Shown here: positions 6,549-14,199 of the stretch, one piece after another
Numbering within the stretch: position 1 is the first letter of the stretch
Layout of the letters: each line of letters starts with the position of its first letter
Source of the DNA: Allokutzneria sp. NRRL B-24872
GTDB taxonomy: Bacteria > Actinomycetota > Actinomycetes > Mycobacteriales > Pseudonocardiaceae
NCBI RefSeq assembly: GCF_002155965.1
Contig: NZ_MUMH01000109.1
Coordinates: 1 to 52,217, forward strand
Direction: 5' to 3'
DNA: 52,217 nt
Program-made: the position numbers and the translations under genes
Notes under the pieces: generated by a model
What the model saw: only the letters and a program-made list of their open reading frames with translations
Told to the model about the DNA's origin: nothing
Databases searched by the model: none

Positions 6549-7847
6549 TCAGTACACGCAGGGGATGCCGTCCGCGGTGATCGGCTCCTCGCTGGTGTTC
6601 GGCTGGTGGGCCGCAGCGCGGGAGGCACCGCCGTCCAGTCTGAGCGGACCGCGCCCGGCCATCTTCGGCGGGGTACCACCAACGAGGCCGCTCACCCACG
6701 CCCGGACCGCGTTCTTGTCCACGGCCACGATGCTCTGGCCGCGATCGTTGCGCGCGTTGATGTTCACCACCGGGATGGTGCGGAACTCGAAGCTGCCGCC
6801 CGCGAGCCCCTGGAACTGCCGCACCAGGTTCAGCGGCTCCCAGCCCTCGTCGAAGACCAGCGACTTGCGCGCGGCCTCGAACAGCGCGGACAGCTTCGCC
6901 GGATCGGTGAGCGTGCCGCTGGAGAGCATCTTCTTCACCACGGCGGCCATGAACACCTGCTGCCGCACGACGCGGTCGATGTCCCCGCGCGGCAGGCCGG
7001 AGCGCTGCCGGACGAACGCGAGCGCGTCCCCGCCTGCGATGGACTGCCTGCCCCTGCGGAAGTCCGCGCCGGAGTCCGGGTCGCTGGTGGACTGGCGCAG
7101 GCACACCTCGACCCCGCCGAGCGCCTCGGTCAGCAGGTAGAAGCCGTACAGGTTGATCTCCGCGTAGTGGTCGATCCGCAGCCCGGTCAGCTCCTGCACC
7201 GCGCGGCCGAGCGCGAGCCTGCCCGCCTGGTCGGACTCGCGCTCGCGGCGGCCGCGGTCGGTCACGCGCTGGGCGTCCAGCTCGGTGAGCCGCCGGTTCT
7301 TGCCGAGCACGTACGCGGCGTTGATCTTGGCGTCCTCGAAGCCGGGCACCGCGACGTAGGTGTCCCTGGGGATCGAGATCGCGGTCGCCTTGCCGCCGTT
7401 GTCCGGGATGCGCAGCACGATGATCGTGTCGGTGTTGAGGCTGGCGTTGGCCTCGGTGCGCAGCTTGCGCAGCACGCTCGGCGGCAGCTCGTTGCCCTGC
7501 GCGTCGGTGCGGCTGTCGCTGCCGACCAGCAGGATGTCCGTCGCGCCGTCGCGGGCGGGGGGCGCGCCCGGCTGGCTGCCGAGCTGGTTCACCACGTCGG
7601 TCGTGCTGACGTTGTCCTGCAAGCGTTCCAGTGTCGCCCAGCTCACTCCGCTGACCGCGAGCGCGGCAACGGACAGCAGCGCGGTGAGCACCCGGACGGC
7701 GTTGACCGCGATCCGCTTCCCCCTGCCCCGCCCGGGTTCCGCGCTCGACGGCTCGTCGGGTTCGTCGAGCGCGTCGAGTTCGGCGGGGTCCAGCGGCACG
7801 AACTTCTCGGGCTCGTCGTCCTCGTTCGGGCGCGGCCGGTCCGGCAC
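6549..7847 (-). CDS. LCP (LytR-CpsA-Psr) family cell-wall polymer ligase
   Basis: The 432-residue protein has an acidic cytoplasmic N-terminus, one membrane segment (about residues 45 to 70) and an extracellular LCP domain from about residue 100: DILLVGSDSRTDAQGNELP, SIPRDTYV, and the arginine-rich DIDRVVRQQ motif that binds the lipid diphosphate. LCP enzymes move arabinogalactan or other glycopolymers from lipid carrier onto peptidoglycan. It lacks the C-terminal LytR_C domain of its neighbour but shares the same tail, ADGIPCVY here. It is the second of two tandem LCP genes and lies next to the dTDP-rhamnose genes that make the linkage-unit sugar. Confidence 0.9.
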   Translation of the reverse strand: MPDRPRPNEDDEPEKFVPLDPAELDALDEPDEPSSAEPGRGRGKRIAVNAVRVLTALLSVAALAVSGVSWATLERLQDNVSTTDVVNQLGSQPGAPPARDGATDILLVGSDSRTDAQGNELPPSVLRKLRTEANASLNTDTIIVLRIPDNGGKATAISIPRDTYVAVPGFEDAKINAAYVLGKNRRLTELDAQRVTDRGRRERESDQAGRLALGRAVQELTGLRIDHYAEINLYGFYLLTEALGGVEVCLRQSTSDPDSGADFRRGRQSIAGGDALAFVRQRSGLPRGDIDRVVRQQVFMAAVVKKMLSSGTLTDPAKLSALFEAARKSLVFDEGWEPLNLVRQFQGLAGGSFEFRTIPVVNINARNDRGQSIVAVDKNAVRAWVSGLVGGTPPKMAGRGPLRLDGGASRAAAHQPNTSEEPITADGIPCVY

Positions 7848-7988
7848 GTGCTCCTCCTAGCGGAAATGGCGGGACAACGTGGAAAAGCGGCCGCTCCGCC
7901 GGGACCGAACGCCCGCGGGAGCCGCTACCCCAAGGCTAGCCAGCTCCACGCAGGTCACCGTACTTCTTAGTCCACCCGTTCGTGCCCT

Positions 7989-9824
7989 TTAGTTGATGCA
8001 GGGGATGCCGTCGGGCGTGGTCTCGGTCTGCTGGCCCTGGTTCGGCGCCGCCGGACGGAGCCCGTTCAGCTCCAGCAGCGGCTGCGCGGCCACGTTGTTC
8101 TTCTTGCCGGGCCCCGAGTAGTCCTTGCCGATGAACAGCCGAACGGTCCCCGCGGGGATCATCCGGTCCTTGTCCTCTTCGAGCACCGCGCCGCCGCCGA
8201 GCGCCTCGACGACCTTCTTGCCGAAGTCCTGCTGTCCCCTGGAGTAGCGCACGACGGTCTTCGCCCGCGAGACGGCGTTGTCGACGTTGCCCTTGGCGAA
8301 ACCCTTGGCCACCAAGGCGTCCAGCACGTCGTTGGCCAGTCCGGACGCGCCGGTGGCGTTGCGCACCTCGACGGTGATCGCCTTGTTGTCGGTCGCCGCG
8401 CCACCACCGGAGGGCGGTGTCGTCGAGGGCGCTGGTGGCTGCTCCTTGGTCTGGTTGGCCACGAAGTCCTTGACCTGCTTCGGGTCCACCTTGAGCGCGT
8501 CGCCGTCGCTGGTCTTGATGTCGCCCTCGATCGGGATGGTCTTGAACTCCACCCCGCCCGACATGACCGTCTGCATCTGCTGGGCGAACTGGAGCAGGTC
8601 CATGTTCTTGTCCACCACCACGGACTTCTTCACGGCGTTGACCAGCCCGGTCAGCTTGCCCGGGTCGGTCAGCGTGCCCGCCGAGGTGACCTTCTTCGCC
8701 ATCGACTTGAGGAAGGTCTGCTGGCGCACGATCCGGTCGAGGTCGCTGGGCAGGCCGTGCCGCTGCCGGACGAAGGCCAGCGCCTGCGCGCCCTCGATGG
8801 TCTGCACGCCCTTGGGGAAGTTCGCCCCGGACATGCTGTCCTTGGTCGCGGCCTTGAGGCAGACCTCGACACCGCCGATGGCCTTGGTGATCTCGTAGAA
8901 ACTGGCCAGGTTCACCTCGGCGTAGTGGTCGACGGTGACCCCGGTGAGCGCGCCGACCGTTTCCACCATGCCCTTGCGGCCCGCCGACGTGGACTCCTGC
9001 TCGACCTGCTGCTTGCTCTTGCCAGCGGCGCGCAGCTTCTTCGCGGCGGCGTTCTTGTTGAACGAGTACGCGGCGTTGATCTTGTGTTTGCCGAAGCCGC
9101 CCGAGATGTCCACGTAGGAGTCGCGCGGCAGCGAGATGCCGACCGGCTTCCCGTCGACCGGGATGTGCACCAGGATCATCGAGTCCGTGGTGTTGCCGCC
9201 CGCGTCACTGGCCCCGGCGTGCAGCTCGCGCAGCACCTCGGCCGGCAGCTCGTTGCCCTGCGCGTCGGTGCGGCTGTCCAGCCCGACCATCAGGATGTCG
9301 AGCGCGCCGTCCAGCGGCTTCGGGCCCTTCTGGGCCTCGGTGACGTCGTCGGTGGTGAAGTCGTTGAGCGTGCCCCACGCGTAGCCGGTGACGCACAACA
9401 CGATCACGGAGACCATCGCCGCGACGGTCTTGCCCGGGTGGAGCTTGCGCTTGGAAGCCGCCGCGCTCGCGGGCGCTGCCGCCGCCGAGCGCTTGGTGGT
9501 CCGCGCGCTCGGCTCGCGGGGAGCTTCGGAGCGCACGCGAGCGGTCTTGCGCGCCGGGGGCGGTCCCTGCGGCACGACGCGGGCATCGCGCGAGCGCCCT
9601 GCGCCCGCGGGCTGAGCACCCTGGCGGGGAGGCTGGCGGCGCGGCGGCTCACCGGGCGGGACCCGGTCGGCGGGAGGGGGAACGGCTCGTCCTCGACCGC
9701 CACCACCCGAGCCGGGAGGCTGCGATCGTCCCTGCTGGCCGGGCGTGGGCCTGCCGGGCTGGCTCCTCGGAACCCCGCGCCTGGGATTTCCCCCGGGCCG
9801 CATCGGCCGGTCGTCCACTCTCAC
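7989..9824 (-). CDS. LCP family ligase with LytR_C domain
   Basis: The 611-residue protein has a long Pro/Arg-rich cytoplasmic region (residues 1 to about 130), one membrane segment (TVAAMVSVIVLCVTGYAWG), an LCP domain with DILMVGLDSRTDAQGNELP, SLPRDSYV and DLDRIVRQQ, and a C-terminal LytR_C domain beginning ITVEVRNATGASGLANDVL. It ends PDGIPCIN. The GTG at 9824 follows GGGGAGGAG. It probably arose with the shorter LCP gene by duplication: the domain order and several motifs are the same. A 141-base gap separates the two and a divergent gap of 208 bases separates it from rmlB. Confidence 0.9.
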   Translation of the reverse strand: MRVDDRPMRPGGNPRRGVPRSQPGRPTPGQQGRSQPPGSGGGGRGRAVPPPADRVPPGEPPRRQPPRQGAQPAGAGRSRDARVVPQGPPPARKTARVRSEAPREPSARTTKRSAAAAPASAAASKRKLHPGKTVAAMVSVIVLCVTGYAWGTLNDFTTDDVTEAQKGPKPLDGALDILMVGLDSRTDAQGNELPAEVLRELHAGASDAGGNTTDSMILVHIPVDGKPVGISLPRDSYVDISGGFGKHKINAAYSFNKNAAAKKLRAAGKSKQQVEQESTSAGRKGMVETVGALTGVTVDHYAEVNLASFYEITKAIGGVEVCLKAATKDSMSGANFPKGVQTIEGAQALAFVRQRHGLPSDLDRIVRQQTFLKSMAKKVTSAGTLTDPGKLTGLVNAVKKSVVVDKNMDLLQFAQQMQTVMSGGVEFKTIPIEGDIKTSDGDALKVDPKQVKDFVANQTKEQPPAPSTTPPSGGGAATDNKAITVEVRNATGASGLANDVLDALVAKGFAKGNVDNAVSRAKTVVRYSRGQQDFGKKVVEALGGGAVLEEDKDRMIPAGTVRLFIGKDYSGPGKKNNVAAQPLLELNGLRPAAPNQGQQTETTPDGIPCIN

Positions 9825-10032
9825 TCCTCCCCGTCACTCGAACAGCTCGCGTCACGCCACCTGTGACCTCCCAGGCTAACGGCGTGCTGTCGCCTGGCCG
9901 GGCGACTCCCCGGTCTTGGGAGGACGTACCGCCCTTCCATCGGGTTGCTTCGAGAGTCACTACCCCTGTTCAGGCCCGTGGCAGACTTCGCGGCAGCGGG
10001 TACACCCAATGGGGGACTGGAGAGTGGAGACG

Positions 10033-11016
10033 ATGCGCGTACTGGTCACCGGGGGCGCCGGGTTCATCGGGTCGAACTACGTGCGCAAGGTGCTGACCGG
10101 CGCCTACCCGGTCTTCGCCGAGGCCGAGGTCGTGGTGCTGGACAAGCTCACCTACGCCGGGAACGAGGCCAACCTCGACCCCGTCGCGAGCCACCCGCGC
10201 CACCGCTTCATCAAGGGCGACATCTGCGACGCCGCGCTCGTGAACGAGGTCATGGTCGGCGTCTCGACCGTGGTGCACTTCGCCGCCGAGTCGCACGTGG
10301 ACCGCTCCATCCACGGTGCGTCGGACTTCGTGCTGACCAACGTGCTCGGCACGCAGACGCTGCTCCAGGCCGCTCTGGAGTCGGGCGTGTCGAAGTTCGT
10401 GCACGTGTCCACCGACGAGGTCTACGGCTCCATCGAGACCGGTTCGTGGACCGAGGAGCACATCCTGGAGCCGAACTCGCCGTACTCCGCGGCGAAGGCG
10501 TCCTCAGACCTGCTGGCCCGTTCGTACTTCCGCACCCACGGGCTGCCGGTGTGCATCACGCGCTGCTCGAACAACTACGGGCCCTACCACTTCCCCGAGA
10601 AGGTCATCCCGCTGTTCGTCACCAACCTGCTCGACGGGCACAAGGTGCCGCTCTACGGCGACGGCCTCAACGTCCGCGACTGGCTGCACGTTGACGACCA
10701 CTGCCGGGGCATCCAGCTCGTCGCCGAGGGCGGCCGGGCCGGTGAGATCTACAACATCGGCGGCGGCACCGAGCTGACCAACCGCGAGCTGACCGAGCAG
10801 CTGATCGCCGCGACCGGCAGGGACTGGTCGATGGTGGAGCCCGTCGCAGACCGCCTCGGCCACGACCGCCGCTACTCGGTGGACTGCACCAAGATCAGCA
10901 ACGAGCTGGGCTACTCGGCACAGGTGCCGTTCGAGCAGGGCCTCGCCGACGTGGTCGCCTGGTACCGCGACAACCGCTCCTGGTGGGAGCCGCTGAAGGA
11001 GCGCGCCGCGCTCTAG
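10033..11016 (+). CDS. rmlB: dTDP-glucose 4,6-dehydratase
   Basis: The 327-residue SDR enzyme turns dTDP-glucose into dTDP-4-keto-6-deoxyglucose, step two of dTDP-rhamnose synthesis. Visible are the NAD motif VTGGAGFIGS at the N-terminus, the STDEVYG motif, the YSAAK catalytic Tyr/Lys pair, and the NNYGPYHFPEK segment typical of RmlB. The ATG at 10033 was chosen because MRVLVTGG is the normal family start and GTGGAGA lies upstream; the open frame extends 39 codons further without similarity. rmlD follows after nine bases. rmlA and rmlC are not in this window. Confidence 0.95.
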   Translation: MRVLVTGGAGFIGSNYVRKVLTGAYPVFAEAEVVVLDKLTYAGNEANLDPVASHPRHRFIKGDICDAALVNEVMVGVSTVVHFAAESHVDRSIHGASDFVLTNVLGTQTLLQAALESGVSKFVHVSTDEVYGSIETGSWTEEHILEPNSPYSAAKASSDLLARSYFRTHGLPVCITRCSNNYGPYHFPEKVIPLFVTNLLDGHKVPLYGDGLNVRDWLHVDDHCRGIQLVAEGGRAGEIYNIGGGTELTNRELTEQLIAATGRDWSMVEPVADRLGHDRRYSVDCTKISNELGYSAQVPFEQGLADVVAWYRDNRSWWEPLKERAAL

Positions 11017-11025
11017 GCTGGCGCG

Positions 11026-11931
11026 GTGACCGACTTCGCTCTCCTCGTCCCCGGCGGTCGCGGTCAGCTCGGCGCGGACATCTCCGCACTGGCTGAGACC
11101 GCGGGCGCCGGGTTCGTGCACGCGCCCGGCTCCGCCGAACTGGACATCACCGACGCCGAGGCGGTCGCCGACGCCGTCAGCTCGCTCGCCACCACGGCAC
11201 GCGACGCGGGTCTGCGGCCCGTGGTGATCAACGCGGCTGCTTACACCGCCGTGGATGCCGCGGAGACCGATGAGGCCCGTGCGCTCGAAGTGAACGGTGA
11301 CGGCCCGCGCAACCTCGCGGCCGCATGCGCCGAACAGCGCGTTCGGTTGCTGCACGTCTCCACGGACTACGTGTTCCCCGGAGACGCCACAAGCCCCTAC
11401 GAGCCCGCTGATGCGACAGAGCCGCGCACTGCCTACGGCCGCACGAAGCTCGCGGGGGAGCGCGCGGTGCTCGACTCAGGCGCTGAGGCGTGGGTCGTGC
11501 GCACGGCGTGGGTCTACGGCGCGGTCGGCGGCAACTTCGTGAAGACGATGGCGAAGTTGGAGGCCCAGCGCGACAAGCTGACCGTTGTCGGCGACCAGGT
11601 GGGTTGTCCGACGTGGTCGGCCGATCTCGCGCGTGGCTTGCTGGAGCTCGCCGCGCTCGCCGAGGGCCCGAAGCAGCGCGTTCTGCACGCGGCGGGCGGT
11701 GGCGAGACCAGCTGGTACGGCTTCGCGCGCGCTGTCTTTGAAGAGCTCGGCGCGGACCCCACGCGCATTTCTCCGTGCACTACGGCGGACTTCCCGCGTC
11801 CAGCGCCACGGCCCGCGTACTCGGTGCTGTCGCCGCGCGCGTGGCAGGAGGCTGGGCTGAGCCCGCTGCGCCCGTGGCGTGAAGCGCTGGCGGCTGCGTT
11901 CGCGGAGCACGGGGAAGCGCTGCGATCCTGA
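11026..11931 (+). CDS. rmlD: dTDP-4-dehydrorhamnose reductase
   Basis: The 301-residue protein performs the last step of dTDP-L-rhamnose synthesis. It has an N-terminal nucleotide-binding loop (PGGRGQLGADI), the STDYVFPGD motif, the catalytic YGRTKLAGE motif and the late motif VGDQVGCPTWSADLA. It starts with GTG nine bases after rmlB, so the two form an operon. Its order next to LCP genes agrees with Rv3266c in M. tuberculosis. Confidence 0.93.
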   Translation: MTDFALLVPGGRGQLGADISALAETAGAGFVHAPGSAELDITDAEAVADAVSSLATTARDAGLRPVVINAAAYTAVDAAETDEARALEVNGDGPRNLAAACAEQRVRLLHVSTDYVFPGDATSPYEPADATEPRTAYGRTKLAGERAVLDSGAEAWVVRTAWVYGAVGGNFVKTMAKLEAQRDKLTVVGDQVGCPTWSADLARGLLELAALAEGPKQRVLHAAGGGETSWYGFARAVFEELGADPTRISPCTTADFPRPAPRPAYSVLSPRAWQEAGLSPLRPWREALAAAFAEHGEALRS

Positions 11932-11965
11932 TCACGTACTGACGGCGACACCGGGGAGCGCGCGC

Positions 11966-12511
11966 ATGGCGAAGTGGGGCAGGCAGCCCGAGGCGGAGTC
12001 CACGTCCAAGCCCAAGCGGCGCAAAGCGGGCTGGACCAAGCTCACCGGCACACTGCTGATGATCGTGGTGGTAGGCGCGCTGGGCTACCTGTTGGCCAAC
12101 ACCGCCCTCACCGCCAACCGTCTGCCCAACCCAAGCGCGAGCGACCTGCGCGGCACTGCCGTCACGCAGTCCTGCGCGGACGTGGGACCGGTCGGCTCCA
12201 ACGGCTTCGGGAAGTACTCGCGGTGCACCGCGGAGGTGTCGTGGGAGAACGGCACGCGCGAGACCCGCGAGTTCGACGGTGGCGAACTGACCGTGAAGGA
12301 CATCGGGCAGTCCGTGCGCGTTGTTCGGGTGACCACGCCGCCGTACTCGTGGTTGCCCGCACCGGAGTCTTATCAGCGCGAAGGCGGCGACCGTGCGGGT
12401 GAGTGGACTGCGACGCTGATCTACGTGATCGTCGGCGGCGTGATCCTGGTGAGCGGCGCTGCGGTGCTCGGCGGACTGCTCTCCTTCATCCGAGGCATCT
12501 TCGCCCGCTAG
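11966..12511 (+). CDS. Small membrane protein with two membrane segments, function unknown
   Basis: The 181-residue protein has a basic N-terminus, one membrane segment at about residues 30 to 52 (LTGTLLMIVVVGALGYLLAN), an outside part with two cysteines (QSCADVG and SRCTAEV) that could form a disulfide, and a second membrane segment near the C-terminus (IYVIVGGVILVSGAAVLGG). I do not recognise a functional family. It follows rmlD after 34 bases in the same direction and its 3' end overlaps the convergent lyase gene by four bases. Confidence 0.75.
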   Translation: MAKWGRQPEAESTSKPKRRKAGWTKLTGTLLMIVVVGALGYLLANTALTANRLPNPSASDLRGTAVTQSCADVGPVGSNGFGKYSRCTAEVSWENGTRETREFDGGELTVKDIGQSVRVVRVTTPPYSWLPAPESYQREGGDRAGEWTATLIYVIVGGVILVSGAAVLGGLLSFIRGIFAR

Positions 12512-13407
12512 GTGACTGGCGGGAACGTGCCCGCGCGGCCCAGGAGCGCCGGGACTTCGCGCCCCGTGCGTTCGGACAGCCACGCGGAGATCTCCAGCAC
12601 CACGTCGATGTCCACGCCGGTGCGCACACCCATGCGGTCCAGCGCGTACAGCACGTCCTCGGTCGCGATGTTGCCGTGCGGCGACGGCGTGTACGGGCAC
12701 CCGCCGATACCGCCGACGGTCACGTCGAGGCTTGCGACACCGCAGTCCAGCGCTGCGAGCGCGTTCGCGTACCCGGTGTTGCGGGTGTTGTGGAAGTGAC
12801 CGCGCAGCGGCACCCCGTGCGCCACCGCGCGCACTCCGGTGGCGAGCGCGCGCACCTGGTCGGGAGTGCCGACGCCGATGGTGTCGGCGAGGGAGATCTC
12901 GTCGGGACGGGCCTCGGCGATCCGGCGGGCGATGCCGATGACCTCCTCCGGCGGGACCTCGCCGCTGAACGGGCAGCCGAAGGCCGTCGCGATGGTCACG
13001 GTGGTCCGGACGCCGGTGCTCACCGCCTCCGCGGCGATCTCCGTCCAGGCCCGCAGCGCGTCCTCGACGCCGACGCCCAGGTTGCGCCTGCTGAACTCCT
13101 CGGTGGTGGACACGACCACGTTGATCTCGTCGACCCCGGCCTCCAGCGCGCGGTGCAGGCCCTTGCGGTCGAGCACCAGTCCGGCGTAGGAAACCCCGGG
13201 GACCCTCGGGACCGACGCCATCACGTCCTCGGCGTCGGCCAGCTGGGGGACCCGCTCGGGGTTGCCGAAGCTGACGGCCTCGATCCGCCGGAGCCCGGCG
13301 GACACGCAGCACTCGATGAGCTCGATCTTGTCGACGGTGGTGAGCGGGCGCGACTCGTTCCCCGGGCCGCCCCTGGGCCCGACCTCGATCAACTCCACGC
13401 TGCGCAT
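12508..13407 (-). CDS. HMG-CoA lyase-like enzyme of the DRE-TIM family, with altered metal loop
   Basis: The 299-residue TIM-barrel protein has the HMG-CoA lyase landmarks HFHNTRNTGYANA (two metal-binding His), the flexible-loop GGIGGCPYTPSPHGN with the conserved Cys and the metal-binding Asn. However, the first motif reads VGPRGGPGNE where family members have VGPRDGLQNE, so the Asp that binds the divalent metal is a Gly. It may act on a different substrate. The ATG at 13405-13407 with GGGCGGG upstream was chosen; the open frame goes 30 codons further into the operator region. It is divergent from the GntR gene and shares a control region with it. Confidence 0.8.
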   Translation of the reverse strand: MRSVELIEVGPRGGPGNESRPLTTVDKIELIECCVSAGLRRIEAVSFGNPERVPQLADAEDVMASVPRVPGVSYAGLVLDRKGLHRALEAGVDEINVVVSTTEEFSRRNLGVGVEDALRAWTEIAAEAVSTGVRTTVTIATAFGCPFSGEVPPEEVIGIARRIAEARPDEISLADTIGVGTPDQVRALATGVRAVAHGVPLRGHFHNTRNTGYANALAALDCGVASLDVTVGGIGGCPYTPSPHGNIATEDVLYALDRMGVRTGVDIDVVLEISAWLSERTGREVPALLGRAGTFPPVT

Positions 13408-13417
13408 CGACCCGCCC

Positions 13418-13427
13418 TTGTATACAA
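13418..13427. promoter_or_regulatory. FadR-type GntR operator 1
   Basis: TTGTATACAA is a perfect palindrome matching the FadR-subfamily pattern TNGTNNNACNA in its core GTATAC. It lies 11 bases upstream of the lyase start codon, in the gap shared with the divergent GntR gene. Confidence 0.6.
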
Positions 13428-13491
13428 CTTCCTGGCTGGTTGAAGGATTGATTTCCGCAGACAGTTGTGTCAAGCCGAATTGGACTCTAAT

Positions 13492-13501
13492 TTGCATACA
13501 A
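13492..13501. promoter_or_regulatory. FadR-type GntR operator 2
   Basis: TTGCATACAA differs from operator 1 at one base. It lies 37 bases upstream of the GntR start codon. The centres of the two sites are 74 bases apart, or seven helical turns, which would allow looping. Confidence 0.55.
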
Positions 13502-13538
13502 AAGATCGGTAGGCTGGGGACCGACCGCGTCGACGACG

Positions 13539-14192
13539 GTGGTGACTGAAGTGGCTCTGGCGGCCGAGAAGGCCTACGAGGTCGTGCGCACGGCGATCCT
13601 GGACGGCAGCTACCCGCCCGGTGAACGGCTCGGCGAGGTCGAGCTGGCCGAGGCGCTGGGGATCAGCCGCACCCCGATCCGGGAGGCGCTGCGCAGGCTG
13701 GAGGTCGAGGGCCTGGTCGAGGTGCTGCCGCACCGCGGCGCCCGGGTCACCAGCTGGTCGCACGAGGACCTGGACGAGATCTACGAGCTGCGCGTCCTGC
13801 TGGAGTCCTTCGCGGCGGCGCGGGCGGCCTCGCGGATCTCCGACGGCGAGCTGGGCAGGATGGACGAGCTGCGCCAGGACATGGCGCGCGCCGTGCACTC
13901 CGGCGACGTGGAGCGGATCGCCGCGTGCAACGCCGAGTTCCACGGCATCATCCGGCGCGCCGCCTCCAGCACCCGGCTGGTCACCATGCTCAACGCCGTG
14001 ATCCAACTGCCCCTTGTGCTCCAGACCTTTCACCGCTACACCCATGAGGACCTCCAGCGCAGCGTCGCCCACCACAGCGAGCTGGTGCACGCGTTCAGAG
14101 CGAGGGACCCGGCATGGGCGGAGTCGGTGATGCGTTCTCATGTGCTGGCGGCGCGGCGGGTGCTCGCGGGCCGGTCGAGGGATGAGGAGTAG
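13539..14192 (+). CDS. GntR family regulator, FadR subfamily (FCD domain)
   Basis: The 217-residue protein has an N-terminal winged helix (AYEVVRTAILDGSYPPGERL, ELAEALGISRTPIREALRRL) and a C-terminal all-helical FCD ligand domain with likely metal-binding residues in CNAEFH and the later HHSELVH. It probably represses itself and the lyase gene through the two TTGYATACAA sites in the divergent gap, and possibly hyuA, which starts eight bases after it. GTG codons at 13539 and 13542 are equally possible starts. The ligand is unknown; an acyl-CoA or organic acid would fit the neighbours. Confidence 0.88.
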   Translation: MVTEVALAAEKAYEVVRTAILDGSYPPGERLGEVELAEALGISRTPIREALRRLEVEGLVEVLPHRGARVTSWSHEDLDEIYELRVLLESFAAARAASRISDGELGRMDELRQDMARAVHSGDVERIAACNAEFHGIIRRAASSTRLVTMLNAVIQLPLVLQTFHRYTHEDLQRSVAHHSELVHAFRARDPAWAESVMRSHVLAARRVLAGRSRDEE

Positions 14193-14199
14193 ACACGCC

